A stretch of DNA of 64,000 nt, taken from Pseudothauera hydrothermalis (GTDB taxonomy: Bacteria > Pseudomonadota > Gammaproteobacteria > Burkholderiales > Rhodocyclaceae). A program made the position numbers and the translations under genes. Positions 52,794 to 61,974 of this stretch are shown here, in pieces. The stretch lies in the NCBI RefSeq assembly GCF_003345255.1, contig NZ_CP029331.1, positions 992,001 through 1,056,000 on the forward strand. The letters run 5' to 3'. A model generated the notes under the pieces. That model made no database searches, had not been told where the DNA came from, and worked only from the letters and a program-made list of their open reading frames with translations. How positions within the stretch are numbered: position 1 is the stretch's first letter; each line of letters begins with the position of its first letter.

Positions 52794-53898
52794 CGGCCAC
52801 CTCGACTACCATGCCGGTCAGTGGCACGCCCGCGGCATCAAGCGCTTTTTCCAGCGCTGGCTGGCCGGCTTGCAAGGCTTGGGCGGTATCGGCATCGCCG
52901 GCCTGGATGCGCAGTGCGAGACCGCCTGCGCCAAGTTGCAGATGTGCTTGCACGCTGCCCAGACGTGGCAGCGTCAGACGCAGCGAGGTGCGCCACTCGG
53001 GGGGCTGGTCGCGGCCGTCGCCATGGCCTTCGCCTTCGCGCCCCGGGTCTTCGATCCGCCATTCGATCGGCTGCCCCGGCCACGCCTGACCGTGCCAGAC
53101 ATATTGCTGGGTGGCCAGCGCATCGAGTTGCTGGTGCACCATGGGTAACAGACGCTCCGGTATTGCCGGCAGCCGCGCGGCGGGGGCGCTGTCCGCCTGC
53201 GACGAGGCGCCGCTGGCACGCTCGAATGTGCCGGCTGACATGGCGCCGGTCTGCCTGCCCGCCGCGGGGCCGGCCGCCGCTGCGTGCTGTGGTGTCTGCG
53301 GCGTTGGGCTGGCGGATTGCTGGGCTTGCGGCTCCTTCAGTAGTGCTGCGATATCGATTTTTCCGGCCAGCCATTGGGACTGATGCGCTTCGTAGAACAA
53401 ACCGCTTTGCGCCAGTGCCTGCCGCAGCACAGGGGCCAGTGCGGCGCCGTTGGCCGGCGGGGCGGATAGCAGGGGTTTGCCGCCGGCCAGCGCCGCCGGT
53501 TCGGCGGCCGGTTGGCCGGTCAATAGAAAGCTGATCAGACGTCCGGTGGGGCTGAGTTCCGGCCGGGTGATGGAGGTACCCGCCGTTGCCGGCGGTTCGG
53601 CCAGTTGGGCAAAGACCGCACGCGGCGTGGTGTGGGTGACGACAAGCTCCAGGGTATCGCCGGCGTTGGCTGTCTGGGGAAGCGCCAGGGTGATCTGACG
53701 GCCGGCGACAATGGCCTGAAAGGTGCCGTCGGGCAGGGCGCGTTGCAGGGCCGCGGTGATACGCTGGCCAGGCAACAAGTCCGGGAGTTGGGACTGAATC
53801 TCGCGCGCACGCTGCAGACCGGGTAGCGGCGGTTCGGTCTCAAAGAAGCGGGCTTCGGTGAGCAGGCGCAGGCGGGCGGCGAGGTCGGCGGGGATCAT
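52783..53898 (-). CDS. Second FliK-like hook-length control domain protein
   Basis: 371 residues. A Pro/Ala-rich middle (180-230) is followed by a Flg_hook-type C-terminal domain (about 275-365) with LRLTLPRLGSVQAHLQLGAGGLALRIQ and ALDAAGVPLTGMVVEV. The N-terminus (LPGLQRAREIQSQLPDLLPGQRITAALQ) differs from FliK at 36378-37622. Paired with the FlhB C-domain protein, it may act on the same export switch. ATG 53898 follows a weak purine-rich stretch. Confidence 0.75.
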   Translation of the reverse strand: MIPADLAARLRLLTEARFFETEPPLPGLQRAREIQSQLPDLLPGQRITAALQRALPDGTFQAIVAGRQITLALPQTANAGDTLELVVTHTTPRAVFAQLAEPPATAGTSITRPELSPTGRLISFLLTGQPAAEPAALAGGKPLLSAPPANGAALAPVLRQALAQSGLFYEAHQSQWLAGKIDIAALLKEPQAQQSASPTPQTPQHAAAAGPAAGRQTGAMSAGTFERASGASSQADSAPAARLPAIPERLLPMVHQQLDALATQQYVWHGQAWPGQPIEWRIEDPGREGEGHGDGRDQPPEWRTSLRLTLPRLGSVQAHLQLGAGGLALRIQAGDADTAQALQAGQPALEKALDAAGVPLTGMVVEVADAT

Positions 53899-53954
53899 GG
53901 ACTAGCCTGTCATGGCGATCGGATATCCAGCACGGTTCGAATGCATCGACACGG

Positions 53955-54278
53955 TCAGAACTCGGCGCTCCGATAAGCGTTTCGCACAGCCCGGTCTTTG
54001 ACGCTGCCGGACAAAAGCTTGCGGGTTTCCTCCAACAGCGGCCCGACGTATTCAAGGATCTGGGCGTCGATCTCCAGCATGCGCGCGATCTGGGTTTGCA
54101 TGGTTTCGATGCTTTCCCGGCTCAACTCTATAGGTGTGTGCTGTTCGACCGCGCGCATGCGTAACTGCGCCAGGGTGTGTTCATGGGCGCTCAGTGCTTC
54201 CAGATCGTTGTTATGGGCTGCCGCCAGCATGGACGCGTAACACTGATACATGGCCGCGCAGATTTCCGGTGTCAGCAT
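53955..54278 (-). CDS. fliT: Flagellar protein FliT
   Basis: 107 residues, all helical, with MYQCYASMLAAAHNNDLEALSAHEHTLAQL at the N-terminus and a C-terminal amphipathic helix LEYVGPLLEETRKLL, the general FliT layout. Similarity is limited but position directly after fliS is typical. FliT is the chaperone for FliD. An AGGAGCGC site precedes ATG 54278, 22 bases after fliS. Confidence 0.75.
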   Translation of the reverse strand: MLTPEICAAMYQCYASMLAAAHNNDLEALSAHEHTLAQLRMRAVEQHTPIELSRESIETMQTQIARMLEIDAQILEYVGPLLEETRKLLSGSVKDRAVRNAYRSAEF

Positions 54279-54300
54279 CGCAGTGCGCTCCTGTGCGTGT

Positions 54301-54702
54301 TCAGCCGCCGGCTTTGGGGGTGATTTGGCGCCAGGCGTCTTGCAGTTCGGCCAGCAAGCCTTGGACTTCTTTCAGGGCGGCCAAGTCGTTCTTGAGGTTT
54401 GCCCAGAACAGCCGGGAGGTCATGTAGTTGTACAGCGCAGACAGGCGTTCGGCCAGTTCTCCGCCTTGCTCCGGGTCCAGGCTGGCGTCCAAACCGTTGG
54501 AGATGATATCGATGGCTTTGGAGATGGCCGCACCCTTGGTGGCTAGGTCGTTGTTTTCCATCGCGTACTTGGCGGTGGCCAGCGCGGTGCTGGCGCCTTC
54601 GAACAGCATCAGGATCAAGCGGTGCGGGTCGGCCGTCTCGATGGCCACATCGAGACTGACCTGTTGGTAGGCTGCTGCGGCTTTTTTGGTCGAAGCGAAC
54701 AT
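54301..54702 (-). CDS. fliS: Flagellin chaperone FliS
   Basis: 133 residues with the four-helix FliS pattern: YQQVSLDVAIETADPHRLILMLFEGA near residue 12 and SLDPEQGGELAERLSALYNYMTSRLF near residue 75. It binds the flagellin C-terminus and prevents premature polymerisation. The start overlaps the fliD stop by one base (TAATG). Confidence 0.95.
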   Translation of the reverse strand: MFASTKKAAAAYQQVSLDVAIETADPHRLILMLFEGASTALATAKYAMENNDLATKGAAISKAIDIISNGLDASLDPEQGGELAERLSALYNYMTSRLFWANLKNDLAALKEVQGLLAELQDAWRQITPKAGG

Positions 54703-56117
54703 TATCGGTTACTCCAGGACTGCAGCGACGCAAGTTGCTGAGCCAAATAGTTACTGGTGTCCTTCATGCCGGCGACCAGGGTATCCAGCGCGGTAAACTG
54801 CTTGCGGTAACGCTCTTCGATGCTGGCCAGACGCTGATTCAGGATCGTACGCTGCGAATCCAGATCCTTGATCATACGGTTGACGCTATCGGTCAGATTG
54901 TTGATGGTGCCGCCGGTGCCTACGACGCTGTCGAGCGAGTTCTTGAACGCTTCCCCGATATTGGTGGTCAGTCTCAGCACTGCGTCATAGTCGTTTTCCA
55001 GCGCACGGTCGAGTTTGGCGCCATCGACCACCAATTGCCCTTCCTTGCTGAAGGCAATGCCGATGTCGGCCAGGCGCTGAAACTGTGTGTTGCCACCGGC
55101 GGTGGTGTTGAACACCAGGTTGCGCAACTGCGCCTGCGTGGTGCGAATGACCGCCTGACCCTGTAGCGGCCCGCTTTCCTTGGTTTCCGGGTTATAGGCG
55201 CCAAGATTGGCGATGGTGGACACCGCCTCGTTGAGGCTTTTGACAAACGCGTTGAGGTTGGCCTTCAACGCCGTGGTCGTATCCTTTTTGACCGTGATAT
55301 TGGTCGGATTGCCGGCATTGGTTGCCTTCAAGGTCAGCGTCACGCCGTCGAGTGCGCCCGAGATGGTATTGGTGCTGCTGGTGATGGCAATACCGTTCAA
55401 AGTGAGGGCGGCATTCTGCGCTGCCCGCCCGCCTTGCGCGGCATCCTGGCTCATACTGCCGGTTGCGGTTTGTGGGTCGAAATCGAAACCGGTCAAGCCG
55501 GAGAGCTGCATCACGTTCTCAGTGCCGGAATGATCGGAAGTGAGCACCAGCCGGGCTCCTGCGGTGCCGGTGATGATGGTCGCGGTCACCCCGCCTTTGG
55601 CGGCATTGATCGCATCGCGCAAGCCGGCCAGCGTGTTGTTCGAGGAATCGATGGTGATTTCCAGTTGGCGGCTGCTGTCTGGGGTGTAGACACCACCGAC
55701 CAGGGTACCGAAGTCGATGGTGAGTGTTCCAGTGGCGATGGTATCGTTGGCGCTAGCAAAGGGCGAAGAGACCAGTCGGTGGCTTTGCGCCAGGCTGGTG
55801 ACTTCGAGCGCATAGACGCCGGCGACCGCGCCGGAGGCGGCGCTGGCCGTGGCGACATTGGTGTCGGCCACGGTGGCCAAAAATGAGGTGTATTTTTCGG
55901 CCGCGGTTTGCCCAGAACCCGGCAGCAAGGCCGAGGCCGAGGACTGCAAGGCAGACAACGCGCCCTTTAGCGAACCCAGTGCGGAAATGCGCGCCTGATA
56001 AGACGCTTCCTTGCGCTGCAGGTTGATCAATGGTTGCTGTTCGACCTGCATCAGGCCCTTGAGAATGCCGGCCAGATCCAGGCCTGATCCTACGCCGAGT
56101 GAAGTGACGCCAGCCAT
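54702..56117 (-). CDS. fliD: Flagellar filament cap protein FliD
   Basis: 471 residues. The N-terminal coil has SGLDLAGILKGLMQVEQQPLINLQRKEASYQARISALGSLK, and the C-terminal region has NRMIKDLDSQRTILNQRLASIEERYRKQFTALDTLVAGM. The middle is variable and beta-rich. It caps the filament and helps insert flagellin. ATG 56117, 40 bases after flaG. Confidence 0.95.
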   Translation of the reverse strand: MAGVTSLGVGSGLDLAGILKGLMQVEQQPLINLQRKEASYQARISALGSLKGALSALQSSASALLPGSGQTAAEKYTSFLATVADTNVATASAASGAVAGVYALEVTSLAQSHRLVSSPFASANDTIATGTLTIDFGTLVGGVYTPDSSRQLEITIDSSNNTLAGLRDAINAAKGGVTATIITGTAGARLVLTSDHSGTENVMQLSGLTGFDFDPQTATGSMSQDAAQGGRAAQNAALTLNGIAITSSTNTISGALDGVTLTLKATNAGNPTNITVKKDTTTALKANLNAFVKSLNEAVSTIANLGAYNPETKESGPLQGQAVIRTTQAQLRNLVFNTTAGGNTQFQRLADIGIAFSKEGQLVVDGAKLDRALENDYDAVLRLTTNIGEAFKNSLDSVVGTGGTINNLTDSVNRMIKDLDSQRTILNQRLASIEERYRKQFTALDTLVAGMKDTSNYLAQQLASLQSWSNR

Positions 56118-56157
56118 GTCGTATCTCCTGAGTGGTCCGAGCCAAAGAAAGCAGAAA

Positions 56158-56568
56158 TCATGCCTTGTTGTGGATCAACAAGCCTTGCAGCCGATCCAGC
56201 GCCTTGGCGATGTTCAGGACTTCTTCAGACGGAATTTGCCGCAGCACCTCCTGGGTTTGCAGGTCGATGACCTTGACGATAGTGCGTCCGGTGTCGTCGT
56301 CCAGCGAAAACTGGATGCTGTCGTTGATCGGTTGCACAAACTCCCGGATGCGCTTGACGGCCTCTTCGAGCGCCTGCGGATCGTTTGCCTGCTCCGGCTG
56401 TGCAACCAGTGCGATACCAACGCTTTGTTCGACTGCATTGACCTCGGCACTGCGGTTTGACTGCGGTGTGCCGCGAACGGTCGCCTCATCCAGCTTGCCG
56501 GCCGGGTTTGCCAGCTCATAGCCGCCGGGTGCCACAGGCGTGCTGCTGCTCAAAGGTTGGATGCTCAT
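56158..56568 (-). CDS. flaG: FlaG family protein
   Basis: 136 residues. A disordered N-terminus is followed by the conserved FlaG domain with IREFVQPINDSIQFSLDDDTGRTIVKVIDLQTQEVLRQIPSEE (about 75-117). FlaG is thought to affect filament length. An AAGGAG site precedes ATG 56568. It sits between flagellin 1 and fliD, the usual place. Confidence 0.92.
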   Translation of the reverse strand: MSIQPLSSSTPVAPGGYELANPAGKLDEATVRGTPQSNRSAEVNAVEQSVGIALVAQPEQANDPQALEEAVKRIREFVQPINDSIQFSLDDDTGRTIVKVIDLQTQEVLRQIPSEEVLNIAKALDRLQGLLIHNKA

Positions 56569-56598
56569 GATGGGCTCCTTGAACTACTCAAGGCGAAA

Positions 56599-56628
56599 CG
56601 GCGCGGTAGCCGTGCCGCTACCGCGCCG
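56599..56628 (-). terminator. Intrinsic terminator of flagellin gene 1
   Basis: A 12-bp perfect stem (CGGCGCGGTAGC / GCTACCGCGCCG) around a 6-base loop. In the leftward transcript it is followed by TTTCGCC, so it is moderate and could allow some readthrough into flaG-fliD. Confidence 0.7.
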
Positions 56629-56655
56629 CCGCTTTTACCGCAAGGTCGCTGCCGA

Positions 56656-58170
56656 TCAGCCGCGCAGCAGGCTCAGCACATTTTGCGGCAGCGCGTTAGC
56701 CTGGGCCAGCATCGCGGTACCCGCCTGTTGCAGCACCTGGGCGCGAGTGAGCGCCGCGGTTTCGGCCGCAAAGTCGGCGTCACGGATGCGCGAGCGGGAG
56801 GCCGACAGATTTTCCACCGACGTCTGCAGATTGGCCACGGTGGCCTCGAAGCGGCTTTGCAGCGCACCGAACTTGGCGCGTTGGCCGTTGATTGCATCCA
56901 GTGCGCTGTCGACCACACGCAGCGCGTTGGTGGCGCCGGAAACGGTGGAAATGTCGAGCTCCTGCACTTTCTTCAAGGTGCTGCCCACCGTGGTGCTCAC
57001 CGCGACCGCGCCGCTGCCGAGCACGCCGGCAGTAAAAGCGGCGTCCGAGGAGGTGGTGATCGAGTACGACTTGGACGAATCCAGCGTCACTTGGCCGGCC
57101 GCGGTGAGGGTGCCCGAGGTGTTCGCGGCAAGCGTTTCCGTGGTGCCGGAGCCCAGGATGATGCCGGCCGTTGCCGCGCCGGTGCTGGCCGCCCCGATGT
57201 TGATCGAGCTGCCATCGTCGGTGCTCAGCAGGATGGCATTGTTGGCGCTGTTCAAGCGCGCGGTGATGCCGGTCTTGGAGCTGGCCTCGTTGATGGCATT
57301 GACCGCCTGAGTCAGGCCGTCCGCGGTATCGGCGTCCGATACGGTAAAGGAGACGGTCTGGATGGTGCCGGGGCCAGCGGCGTTGGACGAAAAGAGCTGA
57401 ACCGAGAAGTTGCCCGAGGCAGCAAAATCCAGCACGGTTTCGGTGCGGGCCGAGGCGCGCACCCCGGTGGTCGGTTGCGAGTTAATCTTGGCGGCAATGT
57501 CGCGCGCGCTGTCGCTGGTGGTCGTGGTGATGGTTGCCGAACCGCCCGCGCCATTGATGGTCACCGTGCCGCCGGAGGCCACGGCGGCGCCGGTAATCGC
57601 CGACCCGGTGCTGGTACCGCTGACCGCGGTGGACTGGGTAGCGTTACCGATCTGATAAGTGCCGTATTGGCTGGTGCGGAAATCGGTGGTGGTGGCGGTG
57701 ATGGTCTGGTTGGCATTGGCACCGACCTGATACACCAGCGAGCTGTTGGAACCGTCGAACAGCCGGGTGCCGTTGAATTCGGTGGTGTTGGCAAAGCGTT
57801 CCAGTTCGGCCACCAGTTGGGTGACTTCGGCGTTCAGCGCGGCACGGTCGGAAGCGCTGTTGGTGGCGTTGGCCGATTGCACCGCCAGCTCGCGCACCCG
57901 CTGCAAAATGTTGCCCATTTGGTTCAGTGCGCCTTCGCCGGTCTGTGCCAGGGACACGCCGTCATTGGCATTGCGGCGGGCTTGATCCAGGCCGCGGATC
58001 TGCGCGGTAAAGCGTTCGGAAATGGCCAGACCGGCAGCATCGTCCTTGGCGCTGTTGATGCGCAAACCGGACGACAGGCGCTGCAGCGAGGTGGCGAGCG
58101 CGTTGCCGGTACCCGCAAGATTCCGCTGTGCGTTGAGCGACGCGACGTTGGTGTTGATGACGGCAGACAT
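56656..58170 (-). CDS. fliC: Flagellin 1
   Basis: 504 residues. The N-terminal D0/D1 is [38 protein letters not shown] and the TLR5-type [33 protein letters not shown] Thr/Ser/Gly-rich central region (145-400) follows, and the C-terminal D1/D0 ends [36 protein letters not shown] site precedes ATG 58170 and a sigma-28 promoter lies upstream. About nine of ten residues match flagellin 2 by eye. Confidence 0.96.
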   Translation of the reverse strand: MSAVINTNVASLNAQRNLAGTGNALATSLQRLSSGLRINSAKDDAAGLAISERFTAQIRGLDQARRNANDGVSLAQTGEGALNQMGNILQRVRELAVQSANATNSASDRAALNAEVTQLVAELERFANTTEFNGTRLFDGSNSSLVYQVGANANQTITATTTDFRTSQYGTYQIGNATQSTAVSGTSTGSAITGAAVASGGTVTINGAGGSATITTTTSDSARDIAAKINSQPTTGVRASARTETVLDFAASGNFSVQLFSSNAAGPGTIQTVSFTVSDADTADGLTQAVNAINEASSKTGITARLNSANNAILLSTDDGSSINIGAASTGAATAGIILGSGTTETLAANTSGTLTAAGQVTLDSSKSYSITTSSDAAFTAGVLGSGAVAVSTTVGSTLKKVQELDISTVSGATNALRVVDSALDAINGQRAKFGALQSRFEATVANLQTSVENLSASRSRIRDADFAAETAALTRAQVLQQAGTAMLAQANALPQNVLSLLRG

Positions 58171-58243
58171 TTTGGTTCTCCTCTTGGAAAGAAGGGCTCT
58201 ACGGAGGTCGGGTCAGGGCGTCAACCGCTGCTCCTTGGGTGCA

Positions 58244-58270
58244 TTAACGGACGGTTGCATAAAATCTTGA
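58244..58270 (-). promoter_or_regulatory. Sigma-28 (FliA) promoter of flagellin 1
   Basis: Minus strand TCAA-N15-TCCGTTAA against TAAA-N15-GCCGATAA: 3/4 and 6/8 matches with exact spacing. It lies 74 bases before the start codon. Confidence 0.65.
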
Positions 58271-58285
58271 GGGCAATTTTTGCCG
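58271..58285. promoter_or_regulatory. CGGCA-N5-TGCCC palindrome next to the flagellin 1 promoter
   Basis: Minus strand CGGCA-AAAAT-TGCCC, one mismatch from the CGGCA-N5-TGCCG motif seen near other flagellar promoters. It abuts the sigma-28 -35 box. If FlrC binds here, it could block or tune sigma-28 transcription rather than act as an enhancer. Confidence 0.35.
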
Positions 58286-58301
58286 CCTCGGGATGTCGAC
58301 G

Positions 58302-61300
58302 TTAGAAGCGGAACCAAGCTTCCATCCATTCATCCAGGTGGTCCTGCAACAGCCAGTGTTGGCGCACATGCTCACGCAACGCGTCACCGCGTGCGGCCAG
58401 CGCGTCCGGGTCGGCCAGATGCTCGCGGATGGCGGCCACCCAGTCGCGGGTGCGGTTCTTGACCAAGGTGACCGGAAAACCGCAGCGGTAAGGGCCAAAA
58501 TCGCTGGCAATCACCGGATAGCCCAGAATGCCATACTCGAGCAGCTTGAGGTTGCTCTTGCAAAGGTTGAAGTCATTGTGTTCGATCGGTGCCAGCGCCA
58601 GGTCCAGATTGAGGGCGGCCAGTTTTGCCGGGTAGTCGGGCGTTGGCACACCCAGGTGGAATTCCTGCACATAGGGGCGGATGGTGTCCGGGCACATGCC
58701 CAAAAACACCCACTCCACCTCGTTGGCCAACTCGCGCACCACATCGGCAATTTCTGCCAGGTCGCCGCCGTGGCTCAGCCCGCCGGCCCAGCCCACCCGC
58801 GGTTTGCGTCCTGCGCGGCGGCGGGGTTGCAAATGGGCCCATTTTTCGGCGTCGATCCGGTTGGGGACTACGCGAATCTCGGGGGCGTACGCGCGATAGG
58901 CTTCGGCCAGCCCTTCGGTGGATACGATGAAGCGGTCGCACAACTCCAGGCCCCTGCGCAGCCGTTTGGCGATGTCTTTGGGAATATGTGCGCGGTGAAA
59001 GCTGCGCACCGGGACATTGGTGATGAGGTCATCGAGCTCATACACCAGTTTCAGCGAGAAGAACTTGCGATACTGCTCAAGGTGCCGGAGCTGGTCGTCG
59101 GTTACCTGGCGCTGCAGCAGCAAGGTGTCGGCATCGAAGGCGCTCAAGTCCAGCGGGTTGTAGTGGTCGGTGCCCAGATAACCGTCGATCCGGCCGGCGG
59201 CCATGGCGGCCTGGAAGGGTTCGATGACGCGGTAATGACCGCAGCCCATCAGGTCGGCCGGAAAAGCCAGCAGGCGCGGCAGCGGTTTCCAGGGCAGCCG
59301 CAGGCGGCTGACCTGGGGTTTTTCGGCCAGCGCAAAAGGCAGGTTGCGGCTGAGGTTGCGGTTGTAAAACGGGTCCTGGGCAATGTCGGGCAGCCATTTT
59401 TTCAGCAGCGCCTGTTCGTCGGCCGGGTCGACCGTGGGATAAGAGGCGCGGGCTTCGATCAGCGTGATGTTGGGCGTCCACAACATCCTTAGCCCGGCGC
59501 GTTTGAGCCGCAGGCAAAAATCGATGGCGGCCGCCGTCGGATGCAGGCTGGCGTCGAGCCCGCCGGCTTCCAGATAGGTTTGTCGACGGAAGGCCAGCGC
59601 GGCAAGCGATAGTGCGCTCGGATTCTGGGCGACCAATTGGCGGCCAAAATGCCCCCAATCGTCAAACCGGCGGGCTTGGCCGAAGCCGGTGGCCAAACCG
59701 CCGCAGCCCAGAATGAGCGCATTGCCGGTGAGCGTGCCTTGGGCATCGACCACCCGCGGCGCCACGGCCCCCAGTTCCGGCCGTTGCGCCAGGGCGGCCA
59801 GTTGCTCCAGCCAGTCTTTGGTGGCCGGCTGCACACCGGGGGAGAGCAGCAGGACGATGTCCGCATCGGTTTGGCGGATGGCGGCATCGAACAGCGCAAG
59901 AAGGCTGTGCTCGGCAGGACGCCGATAAACCTCGATACCGGCCGCTTCGGCTTCGGCGGCATCGGCCTGGGTCAGATAATCCAGCACCTCCGGCGCGGCC
60001 TCTGGCGAGATGAACAGCAATAGCTTGGCGTGGGCGTATTGGCGTTGCAGAAAGGTCTGCTCCACCAACTGCCGGCATGCGTCGAGCGATGCCGGGGCTT
60101 CGCAAAGCAGGGCCACGGTGGGCTGGCCGTCGAGCCGATGACGGATATGGCGGCTGCCCGGCAGCAAACCGGGGCTGAGTGTCACCGGCTGCTTCAGGCG
60201 TGCGAAGAAGTCTTCGACCGCGTGCCGGTCGCCTTCTTGGTCGCGCGGCAGGCTGCGACGCGGATGGCGGCGATACAGGACATCGGGCAGATGCTCGACG
60301 CTGCGCTCACCGCAGTTGGCATAAATGCGTAAAACCAGGTCGTAGAGCGGATCGCCAAAGCCGCGGATGCGCAAACCGCCCACTTGTCGCACGGCGTCGG
60401 CCCGGATGAATACGCCGTTGCCCAGATAGGGGAAGGCCAGCAGGTAGTCCGGGGAGAAATCCGGCTTGAAGTACGCGGTATCCGGTTTGCCGGCTGCGTC
60501 GAGCTGGTCTTCGTCCACATAGACCACCGCAGTGTCTTTGCGCCGTAGGCCGAGTTCGGCCACATAGGGCAGGGCGTGTTCGACCACCTGGTCGCCCGCT
60601 TCCAGTAAAAGCAGCCAGTCGGCCGGGCTGTCGGCAAAAATCTGCGCAACGTTTGCCCACGGGGTGTCGGAAGATACCCAGTGCATGTGGGCGGAGGCGG
60701 CAATGGCCGCCGGTGCGGTGCCGGGTCCGATCAGGGTGAGGCGATGGTGGGCGTACAGTTGCCGGGCAATCGAGCCCAGCGTGCCGGCCAGTTGGTCGAG
60801 CGTTTGCGCGCTGCAGACGATGACGATTTCGAACACCGGCGGTTTGTCCAGCGCGTCGAAGTAGCGGTCGAAGGCGCGCGCTTCGTGCACGGTCATCTGA
60901 TGGGCCTGCAGAAACTGCAGGTAGTCGGTGTGCTGGCCGCGCCAGAAAAAGCTGCCCATCTTGGGTGGCGCATAGCCGGTGAGCGGCTCGCTGCCCGGCG
61001 TTGCGGTGACAAAAAACTGCCCGCTAAAGAGTTCGTTGAGATCTTGTTCGCTCAGGTCGCGCAACACCATCTTGCCGGTATCGATGGTGCAGGGCAGGGT
61101 TTTCTTGTACTGGTTGAGTTGCCCGATCAGGGTCGGATCGAGCCCGTAACGCACATCCAGGATGCGATAGCCGGTTTCAAACAGAAAACGGCGCAACTCT
61201 TGGAAGGTGAAAAAGCGCAGGTGGGTGATGTCGAGAATGCCGTTTGCCGCATACCGCCAGTAGCCGTGCGCCAGATCGTCCAGCAGTGGCAGGAAGCGGA

Positions 61301-61721
61301 TGTTCGGGATGCTGATCACCACTTGTCCGTCCGCGGCAAGGTAATGGCGCAGCTTCACCATGACCTGCCAGGGGTTGTACATGTGTTCCAGCACATCGGC
61401 GCAGATCACCAGATCCAGGCTGCCGGGCTCGATGCCGTACGCTTCCAGCTCGATTTCTTCAAATTTGCCGGATATGACCGAATCCAGCCGCTCGGCGGCA
61501 ATCTTTGCCGCCGCCTTGTTCAGTTCGATCCCCCAGACCTTGGCCTTGGGATATTTTGCCTTGAGGTAAGCGCCGGTGCCGCCTGCTCCGCAGCCGATGT
61601 CCAACACCCGCGATGGCGCCCGCCCGAGCGCTTCGACCAGGTCGCTGCGTACATTTTCGTGATAGCCGGTGGCATCGATGTCCGGGACATCCAGGCAGGT
61701 TTGCCAAACGTAGTCAGTCAT
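58302..61721 (-). CDS. Methyltransferase-glycosyltransferase fusion, candidate flagellin glycosylation enzyme
   Basis: 1,139 residues. A SAM methyltransferase domain (about 15-230) has RVLDIGCGAGGTGAYL (38-53) and LDLVICADVLEHMYNPW. A long middle (about 295-770) contains two GT2-like parts, with DWLLLLEAGDQVVEHAL, AVVYVDEDQLD and DADIVLLLSPGVQP as probable DxD/EDQ-type sites. The C-terminal ~320 residues (about 815-1139) look like a GT4 domain (RVGWAGGLSHGGDL, LLEYGILGYPVIASDFGPY). It lies between two flagellin genes; glycosylation and methylation of flagellin is an inference from that position and domain content. Confidence 0.85.
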   Translation of the reverse strand: MTDYVWQTCLDVPDIDATGYHENVRSDLVEALGRAPSRVLDIGCGAGGTGAYLKAKYPKAKVWGIELNKAAAKIAAERLDSVISGKFEEIELEAYGIEPGSLDLVICADVLEHMYNPWQVMVKLRHYLAADGQVVISIPNIRFLPLLDDLAHGYWRYAANGILDITHLRFFTFQELRRFLFETGYRILDVRYGLDPTLIGQLNQYKKTLPCTIDTGKMVLRDLSEQDLNELFSGQFFVTATPGSEPLTGYAPPKMGSFFWRGQHTDYLQFLQAHQMTVHEARAFDRYFDALDKPPVFEIVIVCSAQTLDQLAGTLGSIARQLYAHHRLTLIGPGTAPAAIAASAHMHWVSSDTPWANVAQIFADSPADWLLLLEAGDQVVEHALPYVAELGLRRKDTAVVYVDEDQLDAAGKPDTAYFKPDFSPDYLLAFPYLGNGVFIRADAVRQVGGLRIRGFGDPLYDLVLRIYANCGERSVEHLPDVLYRRHPRRSLPRDQEGDRHAVEDFFARLKQPVTLSPGLLPGSRHIRHRLDGQPTVALLCEAPASLDACRQLVEQTFLQRQYAHAKLLLFISPEAAPEVLDYLTQADAAEAEAAGIEVYRRPAEHSLLALFDAAIRQTDADIVLLLSPGVQPATKDWLEQLAALAQRPELGAVAPRVVDAQGTLTGNALILGCGGLATGFGQARRFDDWGHFGRQLVAQNPSALSLAALAFRRQTYLEAGGLDASLHPTAAAIDFCLRLKRAGLRMLWTPNITLIEARASYPTVDPADEQALLKKWLPDIAQDPFYNRNLSRNLPFALAEKPQVSRLRLPWKPLPRLLAFPADLMGCGHYRVIEPFQAAMAAGRIDGYLGTDHYNPLDLSAFDADTLLLQRQVTDDQLRHLEQYRKFFSLKLVYELDDLITNVPVRSFHRAHIPKDIAKRLRRGLELCDRFIVSTEGLAEAYRAYAPEIRVVPNRIDAEKWAHLQPRRRAGRKPRVGWAGGLSHGGDLAEIADVVRELANEVEWVFLGMCPDTIRPYVQEFHLGVPTPDYPAKLAALNLDLALAPIEHNDFNLCKSNLKLLEYGILGYPVIASDFGPYRCGFPVTLVKNRTRDWVAAIREHLADPDALAARGDALREHVRQHWLLQDHLDEWMEAWFRF

Positions 61722-61812
61722 GGTTTTTGCTCAGGCTGGTAAAGGGGCGGAACGAAAAAGACCGATGCATGGCGGCAGTGCGATGGCATGGTCTTTCCCC
61801 ATTTGCCGCAGT

Positions 61813-61974
61813 TTAACCCAGATTGCTCATCCGGCCGGCCAGCGCCTTGAGTCGGTTTGCGCGGGCATGCGTGATGGCCTTGCCGTGGCCCTGCTGGCGT
61901 GGCCTGTATGTATCCCGATGGCAGCTCTGGGTGCGGGTTTGTGGCGAATCAAGCGGTTTTTTTGATTCTGGCAT
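61813..61974 (-). CDS. Possible small basic protein (weak)
   Basis: 53 codons from ATG 61974 to TAA. The product is basic and polar, rich in Arg, Lys, His and Gln, ending NRLKALAGRMSNLG. No homolog is recognised, the ribosome-binding site is poor, and the start codon lies within the sigma-54 -24 element of flagellin 2. It is listed because it is the only frame in this gap with a composition unlike a GC shadow. Confidence 0.2.
   Translation of the reverse strand: MPESKKPLDSPQTRTQSCHRDTYRPRQQGHGKAITHARANRLKALAGRMSNLG

Noticed and set aside
58271-58290. Sigma-54 site for flagellin 1 in GGCGGCAAAAATTGCC
   Set aside because: GG-to-GC spacing is 13 bases, one too many; it is better explained as the CGGCA-N5-TGCCC palindrome.
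56557-58305. 582-codon antisense frame over flagellin 1 and a matching 471-codon antisense frame over flagellin 2 (62176-63591)
   Set aside because: They exist in both copies only because the flagellins are duplicates; the Gly/Arg/Val-rich products look like mirror translation of Thr/Ala/Ser-rich codons.
60681-61742. 353-codon plus-strand frame over the glycosyltransferase gene
   Set aside because: Antisense shadow of a recognisable methyltransferase/GT2 region.
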